DNA from: Actinomycetota bacterium
Lineage (GTDB): Bacteria > Actinomycetota > Actinomycetes > Nanopelagicales > Nanopelagicaceae
Direction of reading: 5' to 3'
NCBI GenBank assembly: GCA_947381255.1
Contig: CANCUC010000038.1
Coordinates: forward strand, 1 to 7,355
Length of the DNA: 7,355 nucleotides
Below, one piece after another: positions 1-5,841 of this stretch (positions are counted from its first letter, which is position 1; the number at the start of each line of letters is the position of its first letter). The notes beneath the pieces were generated by a model. That model saw nothing but the letters and a program-made list of their open reading frames with translations, did not search any database and was not told the origin of the DNA. The position numbers and the translations under genes were made by a program.

Positions 1-384
1 ACCTGCAACACCTAGAACGTGCCCCAGTAAATCCTTTGTGGTTGTCTTGCCATGTGAACCGGTGATGCCTATAAAGGTGCAGTGCTTGATTCGCTCGCGA
101 ACAACTGTTGCTAATGTTGTTAACGCTGCCCCAGCATCTTCTACAACGAGTGAGGGAATTCCAAGGTTAATCGTGGTGATGGCAAAGCGCGCGCCATTGG
201 CGATCGCCTCTTTCGCAAAGGTATTTCCATCAACACGTTCTCCTGGAAGTGCCACGAAGAATGTACCAGGTTCGACTTTTCGAGAATCAATGACCGGAAC
301 TTCCGTGATGACCGCTTCGGGATCAATGTCCACGATTTGAGCGCTAATAATTCCAGCGATCTCACCAATTGTTAAAGGGATCAT
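1..384 (-). CDS. murF: MurF, UDP-MurNAc-tripeptide:D-Ala-D-Ala ligase, N-terminal part (cut by window edge)
   Basis: MurF is the cytoplasmic ATP-dependent ligase that adds D-Ala-D-Ala to UDP-MurNAc-tripeptide, the last soluble step of the precursor pathway. Only the first 128 codons are present; the rest lies beyond base 1. The translation starts MIPLTIGEIAGI, as is usual for the MurF N-terminal domain. It continues with the Mur-type segment DSRKVEPGTFFVALPGERVD (residues 33-52) and reaches the ATP-binding P-loop GITGSHGKTTTKD at about residues 106-118. GKTTTKD, rather than the GKTTT followed by A/S of MurE, favours MurF. The ATG sits in an ATGA overlap with the murE stop and has a good Shine-Dalgarno, GAGGAG, five bases upstream, so the start is well supported. 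The histidine in the P-loop (GSHGKT) is where many homologues have a small residue; I make nothing more of it. Identity is secure from the motifs and the position after murE. Confidence 0.93.
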   Translation of the reverse strand, partial: MIPLTIGEIAGIISAQIVDIDPEAVITEVPVIDSRKVEPGTFFVALPGERVDGNTFAKEAIANGARFAITTINLGIPSLVVEDAGAALTTLATVVRERIKHCTFIGITGSHGKTTTKDLLGHVLGVAG

Positions 385-1877
385 GACAACTCCTCTATCG
401 CGCGTGCCAGTTCAATGCGATCGTCAAAGGGATATTTAACGCCGTTAATCTCTTGTCCGCGTTCATGTCCCTTTCCAAGAACGATAACGCAATCTCCTGG
501 CGCTGCCTCTATAACCGCTGTTGCAATCGCAGCTCTGCGATCTACTTCCACAATCTCATTCTCTCCTGGTTCTCCAACCATCTCAGCAAGAATCTGAGTT
601 GGATCTTCGCTGCGAGGATTATCTGAGGTAAATATTGCGAGGTCTGAGCCAGTGCGCAACGCAGTTCCCATGATTGGACGCTTGGTTTTATCTCGATCTC
701 CACCGCAGCCAAGCACCGCGATGACGCGGCCGGATGTAAGTGAGCGAGCTGTTGCCAACGCTCGAGAGACAGCATCTGGGGTGTGTGCATAATCGACCAG
801 AGCAAGGAATTTTTGCCCTACGGATACAGGCTCAAGGCGTCCAACAGGTGCGTGCAACGACTTTAAATATGCAGCCACCGCTATCGGATCTACTCCGCTC
901 TCCACGGTGAGCCCAATGGCAAGCAGGGCATTATCAAGATTGTGTAGCCCTAGAAGAGGTAGGTGACCTTCAATCAGAACTCCGCCTGCTCCCCTAATTT
1001 TTACTTCAAAACCGGCACCTGACTCTTCAAAGCTTTCGTAGAACCAATCAGCCCTGTGATTGGAGCGAGAGTAAGACTTGGTTGGAATCTGGGCATCCGA
1101 GTGAAGTCTGGCGCCGTACTGATCATCAATATTTACTAAAGCCAATTCTGCGAAATCTGGAGTAAACAATTTGGCTTTCGCTTGGAAGTAACTCTCCATA
1201 TCGCCATGAAAATCTAGATGGTCCTGGGTTAAATTTGTAAATCCAACGACGCGGAATCGAGCTCCAGTTACACGGTGCTGCGAAAGTGCGTGGCTGCTTA
1301 CCTCCATCACCATATTGCGGACATGTCGTTCGCGCATGGTGCTGACAATCTCTTGCAAATCTGTTCCCTCGGGAGTTGTGAATGATGCGTTTGATTCTTC
1401 ACCATCGATGGTTATGCCGATAGTTCCAATGAATCCGGTCGTGCGACCATCCAAGCGCCAGATTTGTTCAACGAGTGAAGCCGTTGTGGTCTTTCCGTTA
1501 GTGCCAGTGATTCCTACCGCATCAAGTGCAGAGAATGGGTTTCGGTAAAACCATGATGCGATGGGACCAACCCAGAATCGTGGATCTCCAACGACAAGAA
1601 CGGGAACCTCGGCGTGAATGAGATGGGATCCAGCCTCATCGGTAATTAGCGCAACGGCTCCTTGGGAAATTGCCTGATCTGCGAAGGTTGCGCCGTGAAC
1701 TTTTGCTCCTGGTAGGGCAATAAAGAGGTCGCCATTTTTGGCATTACGAGAGTTGAGGGTAACACCTGTGAATATGAGCTCTGCAAAAGTTTTATCTGCG
1801 CCAATGAACCGCGCTAGCTCCTCAATCGTTTTACTAAAAACTTCCACTGGAGCTAAATCAGTATGTTGGCTACTCAT
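381..1877 (-). CDS. murE: MurE, UDP-MurNAc-L-Ala-D-Glu:meso-diaminopimelate ligase
   Basis: This cytoplasmic ligase adds the third stem-peptide residue in peptidoglycan precursor synthesis. The 498-residue product has the normal length. The N-terminal UDP-MurNAc-binding domain contains LNSRNAKNGDLFIALPG (residues 41-57). The central ATPase domain has the P-loop GITGTNGKTTT (122-132), FTTPEG (166-171), and YFQAKAKLF, in which Lys234 corresponds to the carbamylated lysine of the family. The C-terminal domain carries DNPRSEDP (419-426). The DNPR motif is the known signature of enzymes that take meso-diaminopimelate rather than L-lysine, so a DAP-type wall is inferred. GKGHE (468-472) is also present. 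The gene overlaps ftsI upstream and murF downstream by ATGA junctions. Its own Shine-Dalgarno is weak, which suggests translational coupling to ftsI. Confidence 0.97.
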   Translation of the reverse strand: MSSQHTDLAPVEVFSKTIEELARFIGADKTFAELIFTGVTLNSRNAKNGDLFIALPGAKVHGATFADQAISQGAVALITDEAGSHLIHAEVPVLVVGDPRFWVGPIASWFYRNPFSALDAVGITGTNGKTTTASLVEQIWRLDGRTTGFIGTIGITIDGEESNASFTTPEGTDLQEIVSTMRERHVRNMVMEVSSHALSQHRVTGARFRVVGFTNLTQDHLDFHGDMESYFQAKAKLFTPDFAELALVNIDDQYGARLHSDAQIPTKSYSRSNHRADWFYESFEESGAGFEVKIRGAGGVLIEGHLPLLGLHNLDNALLAIGLTVESGVDPIAVAAYLKSLHAPVGRLEPVSVGQKFLALVDYAHTPDAVSRALATARSLTSGRVIAVLGCGGDRDKTKRPIMGTALRTGSDLAIFTSDNPRSEDPTQILAEMVGEPGENEIVEVDRRAAIATAVIEAAPGDCVIVLGKGHERGQEINGVKYPFDDRIELARAIEELS

Positions 1878-3673
1878 GGCTTCACCACTGACTTCGATTT
1901 AAGAAGGGAAGCCGCCGTGAGTGGATATGCGGGAAGAGTTGAAGGAACAGGTTGAACTTGCTTTGTTTGCAAGACAAAGCTCATTACCTTCTTAAATACA
2001 GGTGCTGCGATTTCGCCTCCGAAATGCATGCCCTGCGGATTTTGAATAACCACGCTGACAACATACTTTGGAGCTTCTGCCGGTGCCATGCCGATAAAGG
2101 AAGCGGTGTAACCGCGGTAGCAACCGCAACGAGCATCAACGCGCATAGCGGTACCGGTCTTACCCGCGACCTTGTAACCAGGAATTTCCGCTGCAGGAGC
2201 AGTTCCCTCATTTGAGACAACACCTTCGAGCATCTGACGAATCTTCTGCGCCGTATCAGCGCTTATTACTTGAATCTGCGCTGATGGCTTTGAAGGAGTG
2301 TAGGTGCCATCTGCGGCCGTTGTACCTGCGATGACATTAGGAGTAACTCGAATTCCATTATTTGCGACGGTAGCAAATACATCTGTGGCTTGCATCGCGG
2401 TAACTGAATAACCCTGTCCAAAGGCGATTGTTGGAGCCGATGATGCAGACCAATCTGAGACCGGGTGCAAAATACCTGCAGATTCACCAGGAAGATTTGA
2501 TCCAGTGCTCTGACCGATTCCGAACTTCTGCAAATAGGAGTAGAAGGTCTTACTTGGAATCGCGCTGCCGATCTGGATCGCTCCGATATTACTTGAGACC
2601 GCTAATACACCAGCTGTAGTCAAGTGCTCTGTCTTATGGTTCTTATCGTCGTGAAAGACTCTTCCGCCCGCCTTAAAGGTGTTTGGAATCGTGTACACGC
2701 TTGTGGGTGTTGTACTTCCCTCTTCAAGCGCTGCGGCGACGGTAATCACCTTTCCAGTTGATCCAGGCTCATATACATCTTGGACCGCTGGATTACGCAT
2801 TTCAGCTAAAGTAATTTTTGCGCGGTTTGATGGATTAAAACTTGGTGCACTTGCCTGCGCCAGGATTGCACCTGTCTTAGGATCCATAACGATGACTGTT
2901 CCCGATAACGCTTTGGAACTCTTTACCGCGGCGGTTATCGCATCTTGTGCGACCCACTGAATATCTCGTTCAATCGTTAGACGCAGATCAGTTCCGGGTT
3001 TTGCTGCGGTAATAAATTGCTGTGATCCAGGGATGATCGCGCCATCGCCATTTACATAGTCATACTCACCATTAGTACCGGTGAGAGCGGTGTTCATACT
3101 TGCTTCGACTCCGGCAGCTCCTTGGTTCGCGGCGTTAGTGAGCCCTACGAGGGATGCTGCAAGGGTTCCGGTTGGATAGCTCCGTGTGTAAGCGTTCTCG
3201 CTAAAGAAGCCGACGATACGTTTTGAAAGTCCGGCCTTAGTGCCTTCAACCTTGTTGTTATAAGTCGTTAATGCGGTCTGTAAGTTGTCCCAAACAATAG
3301 GAGCAACTCCATTTTCAATTACTTGATAGCGCTTGGTTCCGGTCAAAAGTTTTTGAAGATCGGCTACGGGAACATTGAGGGCGGCGGAGGTGACACTTGC
3401 TGTTGTAGCGGGGTCTGCGATCATCGTCTGGTCGACAATGATGTTCTTCGCGGCGATGGATCGAGCTAAGACGATTCCATTGATATCGGTGATGGTTCCT
3501 CGAGGCGCCAACCACGTTGATCTATTTACCATCTCATTAACTGCGCGCTTGGCATATCCATTCGCTTGAACTGCTTGCACATCAATAAGGCGGACACCGA
3601 AGAGGAGAAATATTGCGACGAGGATTACAACCAGGTACCTGATGCGTTTACCAAAGGCCTCGTTGGAGATCAT
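1874..3673 (-). CDS. ftsI: FtsI/PbpB, class B penicillin-binding protein (septal transpeptidase)
   Basis: This is a membrane-anchored D,D-transpeptidase that crosslinks septal peptidoglycan, working with FtsW and the FtsL/FtsQ group. The 599-residue product has a short cytoplasmic start and one membrane segment at about residues 12-29. The pedestal/dimerisation domain follows, with APRGTITDINGIVLARS (56-72). The transpeptidase domain has all three active-site motifs: STGK (305-308, nucleophile Ser305), SSN (360-362) and KTGT (505-508). The tail after about residue 570 is proline- and serine-rich, and I see no PASTA repeats. A Cys-Gly-Cys (516-518) follows the KTG motif closely. The ATG overlaps the ftsL stop as ATGA and has a strong GGAGG nine bases upstream, so translation is probably both coupled and independently initiated. 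It is not a class A protein because no glycosyltransferase domain is present. Confidence 0.96.
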   Translation of the reverse strand: MISNEAFGKRIRYLVVILVAIFLLFGVRLIDVQAVQANGYAKRAVNEMVNRSTWLAPRGTITDINGIVLARSIAAKNIIVDQTMIADPATTASVTSAALNVPVADLQKLLTGTKRYQVIENGVAPIVWDNLQTALTTYNNKVEGTKAGLSKRIVGFFSENAYTRSYPTGTLAASLVGLTNAANQGAAGVEASMNTALTGTNGEYDYVNGDGAIIPGSQQFITAAKPGTDLRLTIERDIQWVAQDAITAAVKSSKALSGTVIVMDPKTGAILAQASAPSFNPSNRAKITLAEMRNPAVQDVYEPGSTGKVITVAAALEEGSTTPTSVYTIPNTFKAGGRVFHDDKNHKTEHLTTAGVLAVSSNIGAIQIGSAIPSKTFYSYLQKFGIGQSTGSNLPGESAGILHPVSDWSASSAPTIAFGQGYSVTAMQATDVFATVANNGIRVTPNVIAGTTAADGTYTPSKPSAQIQVISADTAQKIRQMLEGVVSNEGTAPAAEIPGYKVAGKTGTAMRVDARCGCYRGYTASFIGMAPAEAPKYVVSVVIQNPQGMHFGGEIAAPVFKKVMSFVLQTKQVQPVPSTLPAYPLTAASLLKSKSVVKP

Positions 3674-4074
3674 TTGGAACTTCCTCCACCGATGTCGAGG
3701 AAGTTAATAGATGCTTGCGGTTGCATTCCAAGTTTTGTGGCAGCTTCTGCCAACTTGTTAGGGGAAGAGAATGTTGCAACCTGATTGAGCAGCGCATCTC
3801 GTTGATCGTTTACTGAGGCGAGGTGAAGTTTCATGTTCTCTAACGTGAAAGCACCTGATGTAAGGGCGGTATTTACGCTGAGCAGGAGAAGGAGCCCAGC
3901 GGTAAATACACCGATAAGAAAGGCGATGAAGGCGCCGTTGCCCACCGCCTGACTGTTATCAACCGTTAAATCAGGAACTAGTTTGAGCGCTGCGCGCGTC
4001 TGGTCGGCGAATTCGCGGACACGGGAGCGTTGTGGAGCGACTGCTTCGACGGATTCAAATTGGGTGATCGCCAT
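3670..4074 (-). CDS. ftsL: FtsL-like septum protein, small bitopic membrane protein
   Basis: The 134-residue product has the FtsL/DivIC layout. There is a cytoplasmic region of about 47 residues, one membrane segment at about 48-69 (a run of L, I, V, A, F and G), and an extracytoplasmic part with a probable coiled coil at 76-103 (ENMKLHLASVNDQRDALLNQ). A short end follows with SSPNKLAEAATKLGMQP (103-119), resembling the conserved segment after the coiled coil in this family. FtsL joins FtsB and FtsQ and helps activate FtsW-FtsI. Sequence conservation is low in this family, so the name rests mostly on topology and on the classical slot between rsmH and ftsI. The start overlaps the rsmH stop by one base (TAATG) with only a weak Shine-Dalgarno, suggesting re-initiation after rsmH. 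The stop overlaps the ftsI start as ATGA. Confidence 0.85.
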   Translation of the reverse strand: MAITQFESVEAVAPQRSRVREFADQTRAALKLVPDLTVDNSQAVGNGAFIAFLIGVFTAGLLLLLSVNTALTSGAFTLENMKLHLASVNDQRDALLNQVATFSSPNKLAEAATKLGMQPQASINFLDIGGGSSK

Positions 4075-5033
4075 TATGCGGCCAACCGTTCAACTGCGCG
4101 CAGACGCATAGATTGCGCGCGTGGATTGATAACTATCTCTGCTTCAGATGCGGCCTCGCTCCCCCGCATGACAAGAACATATTTAGCTGCGCTATCAGGA
4201 AGATCTACCGGAAGACCGCGAGGAGTCTTGGACTCCGTAATTTCTGCGAAGTAACTCTTTACGATCTTGTCCTCTAAAGATTGATACGCCATAACAACGA
4301 CCCGACCATGCACTTGTATCGCTTGAAGTGCTGCAGGGATTGCGGCTTCGAGGATTGAAAGCTCCTGGTTTACTTCGATACGAAGAGCTTGGAAAGTTCT
4401 CTTGGCTGGATTACCGCCGGTGCGACGCGCTGCCGCAGGGATTGCGTTCTTCACAAGCTCAGCTAAATCTTTTGTGGAATTCAAGCGACCTTCATTGCGA
4501 GCCTCGATAATAAAGTCGGCAATTCGAGGGGCAAATTTCTCTTCGCCATACATGCGCAAGATGCGAACGAGTGCGCCATGTTCATATGTATTGAGAACCT
4601 CAAGTGCTGTAAGCCCGGTGCTCTGATCCATGCGCATATCAAGTGGAGCATCGTGCGAATACGCGAATCCACGCTCTCCATCATCGAGTTGCATCGATGA
4701 AACGCCAAGATCAAAGAGAATCCCTGCTACCTGCGCGACGCTGTGCTCTTGAAGCACTTCATCAATCTGATCGTATGTTGTGTGGGATATAAGTAGTCGA
4801 TCTGCAAATGGCTCTACATTTTTACGAGCGAGATCAATTGCGCGTTCGTCGCGATCAATTCCAATAACGATAAGTGTTGGGAACTTGGCGAGCAATGCAC
4901 GTGTGTGCCCGCCAAGACCCAAAGTTGCATCGATGACATATGTGGCATCGTTATTTTGGAGCGAAAATTCAATGGCAGGGGTAAGCAATTCGATACAACG
5001 ATCGAGCGCAACAGGAATGTGTTGTTGTGTCAT
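4074..5033 (-). CDS. rsmH: RsmH (MraW), 16S rRNA N4-methyltransferase (C1402)
   Basis: RsmH uses S-adenosylmethionine to methylate N4 of C1402 (E. coli numbering) in the P-site decoding region of 16S rRNA. The 319 residues match the family length. Visible motifs are DATLGLGGHTRALL (35-48, SAM-binding glycine loop), GIDRDERAI (58-66), ILFDLGVSSMQLD (105-117), GERGFAYSHDAPLDMRMD (119-136), KRTFQALRIEVNQEL (211-225), SLEDKIVK (252-259) and the C-terminal SMRLRAVER (308-316). The protein begins MTQQHIPVALDRCIELL, a normal N-terminus for the family. A TGA stop lies in frame 39 bases upstream of the ATG with no alternative start between them, so this start is firm. AAGGGG lies just upstream of it. 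Unlike its downstream neighbours, the gene does not overlap the preceding gene. It is separated from mraZ by a 172-base gap able to form a large RNA structure that may mask its ribosome binding site. Confidence 0.97.
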   Translation of the reverse strand: MTQQHIPVALDRCIELLTPAIEFSLQNNDATYVIDATLGLGGHTRALLAKFPTLIVIGIDRDERAIDLARKNVEPFADRLLISHTTYDQIDEVLQEHSVAQVAGILFDLGVSSMQLDDGERGFAYSHDAPLDMRMDQSTGLTALEVLNTYEHGALVRILRMYGEEKFAPRIADFIIEARNEGRLNSTKDLAELVKNAIPAAARRTGGNPAKRTFQALRIEVNQELSILEAAIPAALQAIQVHGRVVVMAYQSLEDKIVKSYFAEITESKTPRGLPVDLPDSAAKYVLVMRGSEAASEAEIVINPRAQSMRLRAVERLAA

Positions 5034-5036
5034 CTG

Positions 5037-5046
5037 CTTCCCCTTT
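5037..5046 (-). promoter_or_regulatory. rsmH Shine-Dalgarno, complementary to the upstream hairpin loop
   Basis: On the minus strand the bases before the rsmH ATG read AAAGGGGAAGCAG. The AGGGG core lies about six bases from the start codon and is the only good ribosome binding site for rsmH. Seven of its bases (GGGGAAG) are the exact complement of the apical loop about 113 bases upstream, so availability of this site may depend on RNA folding. Confidence 0.7.
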
Positions 5047-5205
5047 CTTAACTCGTACTGCTTGAACTTTCACTTGCATGTTCTGCGTATTCGGTACTGC
5101 TGTATTTCTCTGGCTAGGTCACCGCCGACCGACGGATCTTGGGGGGAACGGCGCCGGGGAAGTGGCGTCGTTAATATGAAGTCGGCGATGGCCTAACGAG
5201 AGAAA
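5037..5205 (-). ncRNA. Structured mraZ-rsmH leader RNA with predicted pseudoknot to the rsmH ribosome binding site (mraW-RNA-like)
   Basis: Read 5' to 3' on the minus strand, the RNA can form a long outer stem directly after the mraZ stop. UUUCUCU (5205-5199) pairs with AGAGAAA (5111-5105). GUUAGG (5197-5192) pairs with CCUAGC (5118-5113, one G-U). CAUCGCCGAC (5190-5181) pairs with GUCGGCGGUG (5129-5120, one G-U). These 23 pairs are interrupted only by a C-C and a C-A mismatch. Inside, AACGACGCC (5172-5164) pairs with GGCGCCGUU (5155-5147), with one A-C mismatch. This inner stem closes the 8-base loop ACUUCCCC (5163-5156). Loop bases CUUCCCC (5162-5156) are perfectly complementary to GGGGAAG (5043-5037), the rsmH Shine-Dalgarno region, so a pseudoknot could block rsmH translation. 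No U tract follows, so it is not an intrinsic terminator. From memory, a conserved 'mraW' RNA motif is catalogued in Actinobacteria at this position; membership is likely but unchecked. The pairings are seen directly; the regulatory role is inferred. Confidence 0.75.
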
Positions 5206-5637
5206 TTAGAAGAGCCCTGGGAGCACCTCCGTTGAAACATCTGCAAAGCCCTTCTCGCGATCTTCGAGATAGGTGTTCCATGCAGCTGAGTCCCAAATTT
5301 CTAAACGAGTATTTGCGCCGATGACGACGCACTCTTTCTCTAAGCCGGCGTAGTTACGAAGTCCGCTTGGGATGGTGACTCGACCCTGCTTGTCAGGAAC
5401 TTCGTCGTGAGCACCGGCGAACATCACCCGCATGTAATCGCGAGCGCCTTTTTCAGTAACTGGGGCTTGGCGCATCCGCTCGGTAATCGCGGTGAACTCC
5501 CCCAGAGGAAATACGTAGAGGCAGCGTTCCTGGCCTTTGGTAATGACAAGACCCTTGGCTAGATCCTCGCGGAATCTGGCGGGCATGATGAGGCGACCCT
5601 TCTCATCGAGCTTTGGCTCGTGGGTCCCCAGAAACAT
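5206..5637 (-). CDS. mraZ: MraZ, dcw-cluster transcriptional regulator
   Basis: MraZ is a DNA-binding protein of the SpoVT-AbrB fold that forms rings and binds repeats upstream of its own operon. It represses the dcw cluster in E. coli and has been reported to activate it in mollicutes. The 143-residue product has the standard family length. Two MraZ half-domains are visible, each with the DxxxR signature: DEKGR (11-15) within MFLGTHEPKLDEKGRLIMPA, and DKQGR (82-86) within EVPDKQGRVTIPSGLR. I chose the ATG at 5637 because MFLGTHEPKLDEKGR is the conserved N-terminus. A GTG at 5658 is in frame and would add seven residues, but nothing supports it beyond the open frame. GGGGAG lies only three bases before the chosen ATG, which is closer than ideal. 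The gene is first in the cluster, and its stop codon directly abuts the leader RNA of rsmH. Confidence 0.96.
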   Translation of the reverse strand: MFLGTHEPKLDEKGRLIMPARFREDLAKGLVITKGQERCLYVFPLGEFTAITERMRQAPVTEKGARDYMRVMFAGAHDEVPDKQGRVTIPSGLRNYAGLEKECVVIGANTRLEIWDSAAWNTYLEDREKGFADVSTEVLPGLF

Positions 5638-5640
5638 TTT

Positions 5641-5646
5641 CTCCCC
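5641..5646 (-). promoter_or_regulatory. mraZ ribosome binding site (short spacing)
   Basis: GGGGAG on the minus strand ends three bases before the ATG at 5637. The spacing is short. It still favours this ATG over the in-frame GTG at 5658, whose nearest G-rich run (CGGGGGAA) is about 15 bases away. Confidence 0.5.
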
Positions 5647-5670
5647 ATTTCCAACCACAGGTTGGTAAGA

Positions 5671-5761
5671 AATTCCCCCGAATTCCCTACATTCACCACT
5701 TTACTCCACTTTTCCCCTTTTTCAACCACCTTTGCCCACTTTCCTTCACCTTCACCCCACT
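5671..5761 (-). repeat. Array of nine 10-nt MraZ-box-like repeats
   Basis: On the minus strand, going toward mraZ, consecutive units read GTGGGGTGAA, GGTGAAGGAA, AGTGGGCAAA, GGTGGTTGAA, AAAGGGGAAA, AGTGGAGTAA, AGTGGTGAAT, GTAGGGAATT and CGGGGGAATT. The rough consensus is RGTGGNGNAA with a strict 10-base step. The exception is the first unit, whose AGTGG core spans 5761-5757 and is displaced by one base. The last two units are degenerate. Known MraZ operators are short G-rich boxes (TGGGN in E. coli, AAAGTG-type in mollicutes) repeated every 10 bases, usually three or four times. The match in motif, period and position makes this the likely MraZ operator. Seven units are convincing and nine is the outer bound. 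Confidence 0.75.
5698..5725 (-). promoter_or_regulatory. Candidate mraZ promoter embedded in the repeat array
   Basis: TTGAAA (5725-5720) as -35 and TAAAGT (5703-5698) as -10 are separated by 16 bases on the minus strand, 61 bases from the -10 to the mraZ ATG. The elements resemble vegetative sigma-70-type hexamers (5 of 6 and 4 of 6 matches). Both are partly made of repeat units, so MraZ binding would cover the promoter. A weaker alternative is TTGTTA (5851-5846) with an 18-base gap to TAATAG (5827-5822), which would place all the repeats downstream of the start of transcription. Confidence 0.4.
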
Positions 5762-5765
5762 TCTC

Positions 5766-5780
5766 GCCCTTTCGGAGGGC
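5766..5780. other. Small hairpin between the divergent genes
   Basis: GCCCT and AGGGC form a 5-bp inverted repeat around TTCGG, just outside the MraZ-like array. Neither strand has a following T tract, so it is not a terminator. It could be a minor leader hairpin or chance. Confidence 0.3.
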
Positions 5781-5825
5781 AGGCGTGGGAGGACGAAATC
5801 GCTGATGAGCGTGGGTGAGAACTAT

Positions 5826-5841
5826 TAGGCTGGTGCGCCTA
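5826..5841 (+). promoter_or_regulatory. Candidate leaderless start region for the ABC exporter genes
   Basis: TAGGCT (5826-5831) fits the loose actinobacterial -10 form TAnnnT and ends nine bases before the ATG at 5841. No Shine-Dalgarno precedes that ATG. This spacing would let transcription begin at or next to the start codon, giving a leaderless message, which is common in actinobacteria. The -35 region is weak (TGATGA near 5803). A 5-bp inverted repeat, TAGGC/GCCTA (5826-5841), overlaps the site. The inference is tentative. Confidence 0.3.

Noticed and set aside
38..340. 100-codon plus-strand open frame at the left edge
   Set aside because: It lies antisense to murF, whose minus-strand frame shows clear Mur ligase motifs.
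4780..5196. A 138-codon open frame on the plus strand covering the mraZ-rsmH gap
   Set aside because: Most of it is antisense to rsmH, the translation has no recognisable family and low-complexity basic stretches, and the rest overlaps the base-paired RNA. It is a shadow frame.
5105..5205. Intrinsic terminator after mraZ
   Set aside because: The stem is strong, but no U run follows its 3' arm on the minus strand; downstream bases are mixed.
5638..5658. Longer mraZ from an in-frame GTG at 5658
   Set aside because: It would add seven residues before the conserved MFLGTHEPKLDEKGR start, and its nearest G-rich sequence is too far away. The spacing for the ATG is also not ideal, so a small doubt remains.
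5671..5765. CRISPR-like or simple tandem repeat, or triplex-forming purine tract
   Set aside because: Units are 10 nt with variable sequence and no spacers. Motif, period and place upstream of mraZ are better explained as MraZ boxes.
5613..5828. Open frames of 61-71 codons on the plus strand across the mraZ upstream region
   Set aside because: Their Pro/Phe/Thr-rich translations simply reflect the C/T-rich complement of the decamer repeats, with no coding support.
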